Source: Persicaria tinctoria
Taxonomy: Eukaryota; Streptophyta; Magnoliopsida; Caryophyllales; Polygonaceae
Assembly: GCA_037127255.1 (NCBI GenBank)
Contig: JBANSL010000009.1
Coordinates: 40,400,475 to 40,464,474 of the forward strand
DNA: 64,000 bases
Reading direction: 5' to 3'
The position numbers and the translations under genes are program-made. Below, piece after piece: positions 1 through 12,330 of this stretch (positions within the stretch are counted from its first letter, which is position 1; each line of letters begins with the position of its first letter). A model generated the notes under the pieces. The model worked only from the letters and a program-made list of their open reading frames with translations, was not told the DNA's origin and ran no database searches.

Positions 1-2783
1 CGGATGGCGATATCCTTTTAAGTTTAAAAAAAAATATCTAATTAATCGAGAGAGTGGGATTCGAGAAAACTAACATTCGAAAACTAATTTCGGAGTCCGA
101 AATTCGCGTATTCAGGATTAATTCCGGGTATTTACCTTACCCATTCTCACACTCAATCCTTAACAACTCCCTCACCTCACCTTACCCTGCAAACTGAACC
201 CCTCCCCTGCTTATTTCACCCCGTCACCTTACCATCATCACTCACCCCTCTCCCCGTCAATTTCAGCAACCATCGGCCTCTCCTGCTCTCTCCTTCACAC
301 CATCACCGCCACCGCTCCTTCCTTTCTCCTTCATCACCGTCTCCTCCATCAGCAGCCACCAATTCATCGCCATCACCACCACCGCGGCCCCGCTGCCACT
401 TCACCCCTGTTTTGCCGAGAAGAAGCAAACCAAGCCATCTCTTCCACCTTCGTTCTCCTTCCACCCAAGGACCCTCGGCAGCCCTCGACACCTCCTCAGA
501 GCTACCAGCAGCAGCAGGATCCGCCCAACGCCATTCAGGTCTGCCCAGGAATCACCGGAGTCGCCGACGAGCCTCTGAAGCGCCACTTGCCCTGTTGAGA
601 GCGAGCCACGTTCCGGTAAGCGATTCTCCTTCGTTTTTGACCGAAACTGCCCTCGAGCCCCACCATCACGCTTACCCATGCCCGATGCAGGTCCGACGAG
701 CCATCGTGAGCCTCAGACGACGCCCAGAACTCCGATCGAGAGCTCAGAAGTCGCGAACACGTCGGTGAGCTCCCGAGCCTTTTTTTCTTTTTCGTTCGAT
801 TCCATGCTTCCTTTCAATTCTTAGATTAGTCGCGAGTGAGCGTGAGCTGGGTGCGGGATGATCGGGTGTGCCCGAGAGCTCCAACGAGCTCGAGAGCGGC
901 AAGGCCGTGTGCGGCGTCTTGAGTGCGAGAGAGAGCTACCGTCGAGAGCGAGCGAGCAGAGACGAGCGAGCTAGGGAGACGAGGACAGGACGAGGATGAG
1001 GACGCGAGACGAGGCGAAGCTGAGAGCGCAACTGTGCGCGGTGGCCGGCGAGCGACGTCGAGCAGCCATGGCGCGCCGGGCGGGAGATCCTTCTTTTGAA
1101 TCGGAGGAAGAAGAAGATACGTTGTGGGGCCTCTTATTTGTTTTGTTATATATTTAACCGGTTGGGTTTTTATTAATGGGGTTGGTTCGGTTCGGTTCAT
1201 TTCGGTTGGATTTAAATGGGTTCGGTTTGGTTCGGTTCGGGTTTATTCGTAATTAACTAATTAATTAATTAATGGTATTTAAGACATAATATAATATTAT
1301 TGGGGGTTTAAAATATAACATTATTTGGACTTCTTAACTATTTGAATCGGAGTTGAAACGGTTTTGGAACTAACCTGGGAATTATACTTGTTAGGTGACT
1401 AACTAGCATGATAATATGATCCTTTGACTAACAGTATGACTAATAGCATGACTTGTGGTGAATTATTATATGAGATTAAATGTTGGATAATTATGACGAT
1501 TTAGTAGGATTTTATATCACGCAAATTATGTCTTATGATTTTGATGTACCGTTAAGGTATATGCGGAAATGATGTATATAAACATGCGAAAATAGTTCAA
1601 TGAATTATGTAGAACGATACGGTCTTGAGGAGCGGATGATGTGATGAAATGACTTTCATAATATGTTACTTGTTCTATTGATTGATGTGTGCTTGAGTGC
1701 TTAATAGTTGGATGTAGACTTATGTATATTCCATTATGTACTAGGTGATACTCTGTGATTGTGACTACTGTGTGCTGGATTCTTCTGTTGCCGATCTGCT
1801 AGCCAGGTAAGTCCTCCGAGGCTTACTCAGTAACCAATACCTCCTGCCTGATGTGTCATATAGTATGTAGGTGGTGCATGTGCATAAGAGCATGTCATGT
1901 AGTATCATGCTTAGGAACTGCATTTATAAATGAGCATCCTTATTCTGTATGCGTTTGAATACAGAACGACCGTTATCTGTGAGTCCTAGAGTCCTTGCTA
2001 GGGTCATAGGGCAGCCCAGCTTCATCGGGTGTTATCCTCCTCGAGTCATTTATATATATCACGATGTACGAGATGGGCATGAGATATGATATGATGATGA
2101 GATATGATATGATGATGAGATTTGATATGATTATAGCATCGAACTGGCCAGTCTCCACCCTAGCTGTAAGGGGGGTGGTGGTAGAAGAGGGATATACCAC
2201 TTGGTATTCTTTGTTAAGGCCTTCCTCAATATTCTGCGCATATGAATTAGGAGCATGATAGTGTGGTTTTATTTCAGTACTGCATGAAGGCATCCTTTAT
2301 TCTAGGTATAGGCGTATTATATGTCCTCAGCGCGGTCAGAGGACCCGCGGGCGGACTCTTGGCCTGACTTGGTGGTATAGTTTCAGGTACCCGATACACT
2401 GCTTGATTTTGTGCTGTTATGACGGGGTCTATTCATGTGGCGGAGAGTGAGTGTTTGAAACCTGACTTCACCAGATTGACGCTTTTGGGATTTCTTCCTA
2501 ATTATACTCTATTTTGACCCGGCTCTGTCGTGGCACTGGTTGTATCACTTTCATAACTTATGCCCTTTGCATGATAAAGGATTTTCCGCGTTGTAGACTT
2601 AGGACAGGTACAGGGGCTTACCCCGGGGTCTCCAACGGACCTTCTAGATTTGGGTGCGAAATCCCACTTTAAACTACACATCTTCGATTTAAAACCTTCA
2701 ACCTGTACTCGGGGCCCAAGATCCCAACGAGGGGTTTTATCCCTCGAAACGTAACTCGGGAATCATAATCCCGGGCCGTTACA
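1..2783 (+). repeat. 5' LTR, left end outside window
   Basis: It aligns with 18703-21451 over nearly its full length with scattered substitutions. It ends in GGGCCGTTACA at 2783, directly before the primer-binding site. It carries about 35 bp near 192-226 that the 3' LTR lacks. Composition changes sharply inside it: AT-rich at the start, C- and GC-rich from about 170 to 1110, then AT-rich again. The 3' portion, from 1436, is also the start of tandem unit 1. Confidence 0.9.
1147..1157 (+). promoter_or_regulatory. Putative LTR TATA box
   Basis: TATATATTTAA lies just downstream of the GC-rich block and is followed by GGTTCGGTT-type short repeats. It is the best TATA candidate in the LTR and is conserved in the 3' LTR. 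If it is used, transcription would start near 1180 and the tandem unit boundary at 1436 would lie inside the R-U5 part. Inferred from sequence only. Confidence 0.4.
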
Positions 2784-5066
2784 AAGGTGGTATCAGAGCT
2801 GAGGTTTTGCAATCCGAGTACCATAGGTTGAAGAGGTTTTGAAAATCGCCCAATGTTTTCAAATGGTTTTGGAAAATATTTTATAAAGGGCAAAATGAAT
2901 TTAATTGGACTTAAAACCTAAAATGAATAAAGGGAAAATAATCTCGTGGGTAGAGACCCAAGCGGTAGACATTCCTTATGGATGTAGAATTCGGGGAACG
3001 GTAGGCAAAATACTAGCTTATATTTACAGATAGGCCTAGAAGACTCCAAGGAACACCGCGGAGGTTGGAGCGTTGAGTTAGGAGGCCGTGAGGTTTTGCC
3101 CCTCTGGTCCGTCGTCCCTCGAAGGACGGCATAGATCGTCTCTATGCTTATGTTGATATATGTACATATATGCAATTGGGCCCGAAGGCGATTCTCCTCG
3201 AAGAGGATCATATTAGTCTTGTTGATTGCTTCCGTGATGAGTGCTCTATTATGCTTAGGATAGCGAACTAATCAGTACGCCTTGACTTGAATCATGTGTT
3301 GAATAACTGTGCAAACGGGATAGTGGGAGAAAACCTTGTTCTTATGTAATCGGAATTCCTGTCTTGTCGAAATAGCCCTTTCATAATTCAAACCCCCTGA
3401 TGGTTCCGACTCTAGCATCCTCCCCACCAAAACATCTAGGCATGTTAGCAAGGGTCGAGAAGCATCCGCTCCCATTGTTTATAGTCTTGTTTCCTACCCC
3501 ACCATCGATGCTTCTATCGAGTCTTGTACCTGTGGTTGGGGTCTTTCACGGGAAATTTGGGTCGGTCAACTAAATAACTTCGGAAATCGTGTCAGATGTG
3601 AGGGTTACTTGAGTATGTTAGTGGGAGTGAGGATTTAAATCGTTTCGAGATAGAAGTGAGTTGTCTTATGTAGTCATCCCTTTTGATCCTCGTAATGGCC
3701 AACCATGGCTTCTTTCCACAAGAGTCTAAACACGAGTTCTACCCTCACCTCTCGGAAACAGCGTGAATGTCCTTGTGTCCAGCGAGTCATACTAGCGTCC
3801 CACGGGAAAACGGGGTGGTGAGTCGGCGATTGTCCTTAAAGAATTCTATCAAGTTATAATGATAGCCTCCTTGTGATTTCATGAAATTGTATATTGGTTT
3901 AATTTAACATGACTTGCCTAATACCTTGCATGGTTGCACTTATGAGTGGATGTATGTGTCATATGTATTGAATCCCCATGATTATTGTCTCACTATGAAC
4001 TAGGTCCATGATAGTGTGGCCAACTCTCGTTGCATGTTTAACACGTGAATCAGATGACTTAACATGCTAGATTAACCTAATTGGACCTCATTGATTGTGT
4101 ACATGTTTAATGAGTATTGCTAGTATCATGTAAGACATATACCTCCCAGTTATAGGCCCTCGTACGATTGTGTGACGTCTTTGTCTTACTATGTGAATAT
4201 GGATGTATGTGATGAGATAATTGCTATACCAACCCTACATGAACTGACCATACCCTTAGCATGATTTTTAGGGTGCATCTTAGCATGCTTGCCTCAATCT
4301 CGCAATATTATGACTTGCTTATGTGTGTATCTAAATTGAGTGATAAGTCGTGCATATGATATACTGTGATGTTTGCTAGGTCTTGCATAACTTATGCCAT
4401 ATATGTCCCATGTCAGTCTGTGCATACATGTTCTTAGTCTGTCAAGCATGATTGGTGAATGAAATGATAGGTTGCTAGCTTGTTCTGCGCACACATAAAG
4501 ATGATTATATTAACATGTTATGAATGCATAAATCGATATCCCTTGAGATAGGTGCATACTAGTGTGAAATAGTGTGATGATATCTCTAGATTTTTATGTG
4601 TTTGCGTGCCATAATTATAAGGATGTTGTTGTAATTCTCGGGTTGGGATCTTATCCTTGGTCTCGTCGTCCCTAGTCTTGGTCCTTGTCTGAACTCTTAA
4701 GGAAGTTGTGTTGTCCGCCCTTGTCTCTCCCCTATATCCGTAACTTCTAACCCTTATGATCATTCGATGAGCGTCGATATGCAAGAAAGAACTGAGAACC
4801 AAGTGGCACCGGAGCGGTGCAGCGGAAGTGTGATGGGTCCATGACCCCTAGGCCCCAGGAACAACGTCACTGATGGCAAAAAGAACAAATATGCTGCAAA
4901 GATGACAGTCGTGAACAGGTTACTCCCATCTTACACGAGGAAGATCATTCTTAATTCAAATCGTGGATTCTTTTATACTAATCGGAATTGATGTTGTGTG
5001 ATAGGCCTAGAACTGACATAATTGAATGTGTGATAACGGATGTGCCGAACTAGTAGCAATGATTGC
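1436..5066 (+). repeat. Array 1, tandem unit 1 (3631 bp): LTR 3' part + PBS + leader
   Basis: The unit consists of LTR sequence from 1436 to 2783, the primer-binding site at 2788-2800 and about 2.27 kb of non-coding leader. It starts at ATGACTAA inside the LTR and ends where the same eight bases recur in the interior (5067). Unit 1 has private variants in its LTR part, for example GATGTACCG near 1546 where the other copies read GATGAACCG. No coding region is supported. Short antisense ORFs recur in every unit simply because the units are near-identical. Confidence 0.9.
2788..2800 (+). promoter_or_regulatory. Primer-binding site 1 (tRNA-iMet)
   Basis: TGGTATCAGAGCT starts five bases after the LTR end at 2783. 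It matches the complement of the 3' end of plant initiator methionine tRNA, the usual primer of chromovirus and Copia elements. Confidence 0.85.
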
Positions 5067-8000
5067 ATGACTAATAGCATGACTTATGGTGAATTATTAT
5101 ATGAGATTAAATGTTGGATAATTATGACGATTTAGTAGGATTTTATATCACGCAAATTATGTCTTATGATTTTGATGAACCGTTGAGGTATATGCGGAAA
5201 TGATGTATATGAACATGCGAAAATAGTTGAATGAATTATGTAGAACGATGTGGTCTTGAGGAGCGGATGATGTGATGAAATGACTTTCATAATATGTTAC
5301 TTGTTCTATTGATTGATGTGTGCTTGAGTGCTTAATAGTTGGATGTAGACTTATGTATATTCCATTATGTACTAGGTGATACTCTGTGATTTTGTGACTA
5401 CTGTGTGCTGGATTCTTCTGTTGCCGATCTGCTAGCCAGGTAAGTCCTCCGAGGCTTACTCAGTAACCAGTACCTCCTGCCTGATGTGTCATATAGTATG
5501 TAGGTGGTGCATGTGCATAAGAGCATGTCATGTAGTATCATGCTTAGGAACTGCATTTATGAATGAGCATCCTTATTCTGTATGCGTTTGAATACAGAAC
5601 GGCCGTTATCTGTGAGTCCTAGAGTCCTTGCTAGGGTCATAGGGCAGCCCAGCTTCATCGGGTGTTATCCTCCTCGAGTCATTTATATATATCACGATGT
5701 ACGAGATGGGAATGAGATATGATATGATGATGAGATATGATATGATGATGAGATTTGATATCATTATAGCATCGAACTGGCCAGTCTCCACCCTATCTGT
5801 AAGGGGGGTGGTGGTAGAAGAGGGATATACCACTTGGTATTCTTTGTTAAGGTCTTCCTCAATATTCTGCGCATATGAATTAGGAGCATGATAGTGTGGT
5901 TTTATTTCAGTACTGCATGAAGGCATCCTTTATTCTAGGTATAGGCGTATTATATGTCCTCAGCGCGGTCAGAGGACTCGCGGGCGGACTCTTGGCCTGA
6001 CTTGGTGGTATAGTTTCAGGTACCCGATACACTGCTTGAGTTTGTGCTGTTATGACGGGGTCTATTCATATGGCGGAGAGTGAGTGTTTGAAACCTGACT
6101 TCACCAGATTGACGCTTTTGGGATTTCTCCCTAATTATACTCTGTTTTGACCCGGCTCTGTCGTGGCACTGGTTGTATCACTTTCATAACTTATGCCCTT
6201 TGCATGATAAAGGATTTTCCGCGTTGTAGACTTAGGACAGGTACAGGGGCTTACCCCGGGGTCTCCAACGGACCTTCCAGATTTGGGTGCGAAATCCCAC
6301 TTTAAACTACACATCTTCGATTTAAAACCTTCAACCTGTACTCGGGGCCCAAGATCCCAACGAGGGGTTTCATCCCTCGAAACGTAACTCAGGAATCATA
6401 ATCCCGGGCCGTTACAAAGGTGGTATCAGAGCTGAGGTTTTGCAATCCGAGTACCATAGGTTGAAGAGGTTTTGAAAATCGCCCAATGTTTTCAAATGGT
6501 TTTGGAAAATATTTTATAAAGGGCAAAATGAATTTAATTGGACTTAAAACCTAAAATGAATAAAGGGAAAATAATCTCGTGGGTAGAGACCCAAGCGGTA
6601 AACATTCCTTATGGATGTAGAATTCGGGGAACGGTAGGCAAAATACTAGCTTATATTTACAGATAGGCCTAGAAGACTCCAAGGAACACAGCGGAGGTTG
6701 GAGCGTTGAGTTAGGAGGCCGTGAGGTTTTGCCCCTCTGGTCCGTCGTTCCTCGAAGGACGACATAGATCGTCTCTATGCTTAGGTTGATATATGTACAT
6801 ATATGCAATTGGGCCCGAAGGCGATTCTCCTCGAAGAGGATCATATTAGTCTTGTTGATTGCTTCCGTGATGAGTGCTCTATTATGCTTAGGATAGCGAA
6901 CTAATCAGTACGCCTTGACTTGAATCATGTGTTGAATAACTGTGCAAACGGGATAGTGGGAGAAAACCTTGTTCTTATGTAATCGGAATTCCTGTCTTGT
7001 CGAAATAGCCCTTTCATAATTCAAACCCCCTGATGGTTCCGACTCTGGCATCCGCCCCACCAAAACATCTAGGCATGTTAGCAAGGGTCGAGAAGCATCC
7101 GCTCCCATTGTTTATAGTCTTGTTTCCTACCCCACCATCGATGCTTCTATCGAGTCTTGTACCTGTGGTTGGGGTCTTTCACGGGAAATTTGGGTCGGTC
7201 AACTAAATAACTTCGGAAATCGTGTCAGATGTGAGGGTTACTTGAGTATGTTAGTGGGAGTGAGGATTTAAATCGTTTCGAGATAGAAGTGAGTTGTCTT
7301 ATGTAGTCATCCCTTTTGATCCTCGTAATGGCCAACCATGGCTTCTTTCCACAAGAGTCTAAACACGAGTTCTACCCTCACCTCTCGGAAACAGCGTGAA
7401 TGTCCTTGTGTCCAGCGAGTCATACTAGCGTCCCACGGGAAAACGGGGTGGTGAGTCGGCGATTGTCCTTAAAGAATTCTATCAAGTTATAATGATAGCC
7501 TCCTTGTGATTTCATGAAATTGTATATTGGTATAATTTAACATGACTTGCCTAATACCTTGCATGGTTGCACTTATGAGTGGATGTATGTGTCATATGTA
7601 TTGAATCCCCATGATTATTGTCTCACTATGAACTAGGTCCATGATAGTGTGGCCAACTCTCGTTGCATGTTTAACACGTGAATCAGATGACTTAACATGC
7701 TAGATTAACCTAATTGGACCTCATTGATTGTGTACATGTTTAATGAGTATTGCTAGTATCATGTAAGACATATACCTCCCAGTTATAGGCCCTCGTACGA
7801 TTGTGTGACGTCTTTGTCTTACTATGTGAATATGGATGTATGTGATGAGATAATTGCTATACCAACCCTACATGAACTGACCATACCCTTAGCATGATTT
7901 TTAGGGTGCATCTTAGCATGCTTGCCTCAATCTCGCAATATTATGACTTGCTTATGTGTGTATCTAAATTGAGTGATAAGTCGTGCATATGATATACTGT

Positions 8001-8699
8001 GATGTTTGCTAGGTCTTCCATAACTTATGCCATATATGTCCCATGTCAGTCTGTGCATACATGTTCTTAGTCTGTCAAGCATGATTGGTGAATGAAATGA
8101 TAGGTTGCTAGCTTGTTCTGCGCACACATAAAGATGATTATATTAACATGTTATGAATGCATAAATCGATATCCCTTGAGATAGGTGCATACTAGTGTGA
8201 AATAATGTGATGATATCTCTAGATTTTTATGTGTTTGCGTGCCATAATTATAAGGATGTTGTTGTAATTCTCGGGTTGGGATCTTATCCTTGGTCTCGTC
8301 GTCCCTAGTCTTGGTCCTTGTCTGAACTCTTAAGGAAGCTGTGTTGTCCGCCCTTGTCTCTCCCCTATATCCGTAACTTCTAACCCTTATGATCATTCGA
8401 TGAGCGTCGATATGCAAGAAAGAACTGAGAACCAAGTGGCACCGGAGCGGTGCAGCGGAAGTGTGATGGGTCCATGACCCCTAGGCCCCAGGAACAACGT
8501 CACTGATGGCAAAAAGAACAAATATGCTGCAAAGCTGACAGTCGTGAACAGGTTACTCCCATCTTACACGAGGAAGATCATTCTTAATTCAAATCGTGGA
8601 TTCTTTTATACTAATCGGAATTGATGTTGTGTGATAGGCCTAGAACTGACATAATTGAATGTGTGATAACGGATGTGCCGAACTAGTAGCAATGATTGC
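5067..8699 (+). repeat. Array 1, tandem unit 2 (3633 bp)
   Basis: Near-identical to unit 1. The LTR-derived part is 5067-6416 and the leader follows the PBS at 6421. The junction with unit 1 is seamless at ATGACTAA. Private marks include GTGATTTTGTGAC near 5390, where the others have two fewer bases. It reads CTTATGGTG near 5087 as units 3 and 4 do, while unit 1 and the 3' LTR read CTTGTGGTG. Confidence 0.9.
6421..6433 (+). promoter_or_regulatory. Primer-binding site 2 (tRNA-iMet)
   Basis: An exact repeat of TGGTATCAGAGCT with the same five-base spacing after an LTR-like end (TTACA, 6416). Sequence alone gives no reason to think it is less usable than site 1. Confidence 0.8.
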
Positions 8700-11600
8700 A
8701 TGACTAATAGCATGACTTATGGTGAATTATTATATGAGATTAAATGTTGGATAATTATGACGATTTAGTAGGATTTTATATCACGCAAATTATGTCTTAT
8801 GATTTTGATGAACCGTTGAGGTATATGCGGAAATGATGTATATGAACATGCGAAAATAGTTGAATGAATTATGTAGAACGATATGGTCTTGAGGAGCGGA
8901 TGATGTGATGAAATGACTTTCATAATATGTTACTTGTTCTATTGATTGATGTGTGCTTGAGTGCTTAATAGTTGGATGTAGACTTATGTATATTCCATTA
9001 TGTACTAGGTGATACTCTGTGATTGCGACTACTGTGTGCTGGATTCTTCTGTTGCCGATCTGCTAGCCAGGTAAGTCCTCCGAGGCTTACGCAGTAACCA
9101 GTACCTCCTGCCTGATGTGTCATATAGTATGTAGGTGGTGCATGTGCATAAGAGCATGTCATGTACTATCATGCTTAGGAACTGCATTTATGAATGAGCA
9201 TCCTTATTCTGTATGCGTTTGAATACAGAACGTCCGTTATCTGTGAGTCCTAGAGTCCTTGCTAGGGGCATAGGGCAGCCCAACTTCATCGGGTGTTATC
9301 CTCCTCGAGTCATTTATATATATCACGATGTACGAGATGGGCATGAGATATGATATGATGATGAGATATGATATGATGATGAGATTTGATATGATTATAG
9401 CATCGAACTGGCCAGTCTCCACCCTATCTGTAAGGGGGGTGGTGGTAGAAGAGGGATATACCACTTGGTATTCTTTGTTAAGGCCTTCCTCATTATTCTG
9501 CGCATATGAATTAGGAGCATGATAGTGTGGTTTTATTTCAGTACTGCATGAAGGCATCCTTTATTCTAGGTATAGGCGTATTATATGTCCTCAGCGCGGT
9601 CAGAGGACCCGCTGGCGGACTCTTGGCCTGACTTGGTGGTATAGTTTCAGGTACCCGATACACTGCTTGATTTTGTGCTGTTATGACGGGGTCTATTCAT
9701 ATGGCGGAGAGTGAGTGTTTGAAACCTGACTTCACCAGATTGACGCTTTTGGGATTTCTCCCTAATTATACTCTGTTTTGACCCGGCTCTGCCGTGGCAC
9801 TGGTTGTATCACTTTCATAACTTATGCCCTTTGCATGATAAAGGATTTTCCGCGTTGTAGACTTAGGACAGGTACAGGGGCTTACCCCGGGGTCTCCAAC
9901 GGACCTTCCAGATTTGGGTGCGAAATCCCACTTTACACTACACATCTTCGATTTAAAACCTTCAACCTGTACTCGGGGCCCAAGATCTAAACGAGGGGTT
10001 TCATCCCTCGAAACGTAACTCGGGAATCATAACCCCGGGCCGTTACAAAGGTGGTATCAGAGCTGAGGTTTTGCAATCCGAGTACCATAGGTTGAAGAGG
10101 TTTTGAAAATCGCCCAATGTTTTCAAATGGTTTTGGAAAATATTTTATAAAGGGCAAAATGAATTTAATTGGACTTAAAACCTAAAATGAATAAAGGGAA
10201 AATAATCTCGTGGGTAGAGACCCAAGCGGTAGACATTCCTTATGGATGTAGAATTCGGGGAACGGTAGGCAAAATACTAGCTTATATTTACAGATAGGCC
10301 TAGAAGACTCCAAGGAACACCGCGGAGGTTGGAGCGTTGAGTTAGGAGGCCGTGAGGTTTTGCCCCTCTGGTCCGTCGTCCCTCGAAGGACGGCATAGAT
10401 CGTCTCTATGCTTATGTTGATATATGTACATATATGCAATTGGGCCCGAAGGCGATTCTCCTCGAAGAGGATCATATTAGTCTTGTTGATTGCTTCCGTG
10501 ATGAGTGCTCTATTATGCTTAGGATAGCGAACTAATCAGTACGCCTTGACTTGAATCATGTGTTGAATAACTGTGCAAACGGGATAGTGGGAGAAAACCT
10601 TGTTCTTATGTAATCGGAATTCCTGTCTTGTCGAAATAGCCCTTTCATAATTCAAACCCCCTGATGGTTCCGACTCTAGCATCCGCCCCACCAAAACATC
10701 TAGGCATGTTAGCAAGGGTCGAGAAGCATCCGCTCCCATTGTTTATAGTCTTGTTTCCTACCCCACCATCGATGCTTCTATCGAGTCTTGTACCTGTGGT
10801 TGGGGTCTTTCATGGGAAATTTGGGTCGGTCAACTAAATAACTTCGGAAATCGTGTCAGATGTGAGGGTTACTTGAGTATGTTAGTGGGAGTGAGGATTT
10901 AAATCGTTTCGAGATAGAAGTGAGTTGTCTTATGTAGTCATCCCTTTTGATCCTCGTAATGGCCAACCATGGCTTCTTTTCACAAGAGTCTAAACATGAG
11001 TTCTACCCTCACCTCTCGGAAACAGCGTGAATGTCCTTGTGTCCAGCGAGTCATACTAGCGTCCCACGGGAAAACGGGGTGGTGAGTCGGCGATTGTCCT
11101 TAAAGAATTCTATCAAGTTATAATGATAGCCTCCTTGTGATTTCATGAAATTGTATATTGGTATAATTTAACATGACTTGCCTAATACCTTGCATGGTTG
11201 CACTTATGAGTGGATGTATGTGTCATATGTATTGAATCCCCATGATTATTGTCTCACTTTGAACTAGGTCCATGATAGTGTGGCCAACTCTCGTTGCATG
11301 TTTAACACGTGAATCAGATGACTTAACATGCTAGATTAACCTAATTGGACCTCATTGATTGTGTACATGTTTAATGAGTATTGCTAGTATCATGTAAGAC
11401 ATATACCTCCCAGTTATAGGCCCTCGTACGATTGTGGGATGTCTTTGTCTTACTATGTGAATATGGATGTATGTGATGAGATAATTGCTATACCAACCCT
11501 ACATGAACTGACCATACCCTTAGCATGATTTTTAGGGTGCATCTTAGCATGCTTGCCTCAATCTCGCAATATTATGACTTGCTTATGTGTGTATCTAAAT

Positions 11601-12330
11601 TGAGTGATAAGTCGTGCATATGATATACTGTGATGTTTGCTAGGTCTTGCATAACTTATGCCATATATGTCCCATGTCAGTCTGTGCATACATGTTCTTA
11701 GTCTGTCAAGCATGATTGGTGAATGAAATGATAGGTTGCTAGCTTGTTCTGCGCACACATAAAGATGATTATATTAACATGTTATGAATGCATAAATCGA
11801 TATCCCTTGAGATAGGTGCATACTAGTGTGAAATAATGTGATGATATCTCTAGATTTTTATGTGTTTGCGTGCCATAATTATAAGGGTGTTGTTGTAATT
11901 CTCGGGTTGGGATCTTATCCTTGGTCTCGTCGTCCCTAGTCTTGGTCCTTGTCTGAACTCTTAAGGAAGCTGTGTTGTCCGCCCTTGTCTCTCCCCTATA
12001 TCCGTAACTTCTAACCCTTATGATCATTCGATGAGCGTCGATATGCAAGAAAGAACTGAGAACCAAGTGGCACCGGAGCGGTGCAGCGGAAGTGTGATGG
12101 GTCCATGACCCCTAGGCCCCAGGAACAACGTCACTGATGGCAAAAAGAACAAATATGCTGCAAAGATGACAGTCGTGAACAGGTTACTCCCATCTTACAC
12201 GAGGAAGATCATTCTTAATTCAAATCGTGGATTCTTTTATACTAATCAGAATTGATGTTGTTTGATAGGCCTAGAATTGACATAATTGAATGTGTGATAA
12301 CGGATGTGTCGAACTAGTAGCAATGATTGC
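8700..12330 (+). repeat. Array 1, tandem unit 3 (3631 bp)
   Basis: The LTR-derived part is 8700-10047 and the leader follows the PBS at 10052. It shares GTGATTGCGAC near 9020 with unit 4 and TCTGCCGTGG near 9788 with unit 4 and the 3' LTR. Units 1 and 2 differ at these sites, so adjacent copies are related but not in a simple ladder. Confidence 0.9.
10052..10064 (+). promoter_or_regulatory. Primer-binding site 3 (tRNA-iMet)
   Basis: TGGTATCAGAGCT, with identical sequence and spacing after the LTR-like end at 10047. Confidence 0.8.

Noticed and set aside
412..768. 118-codon ORF present in both LTRs (also 19079-19435)
   Set aside because: It begins at a non-ATG codon, is low-complexity and arginine/serine-rich from GC-rich DNA, and is crossed by splice-like sites. 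Not supported as a protein.
2064..2258. Methionine- and tyrosine-rich 64-codon ORF in each LTR
   Set aside because: It is a translation of the short repeat GATATGATGATGA and has no other support.
2918..3211. Antisense 97-codon ORF repeated in all four array 1 units, along with 66-, 67-, 94- and 106-codon ORFs
   Set aside because: They recur because the DNA units are near-identical, they have no recognisable domain, and base changes between units alter residues without any sign of constraint.
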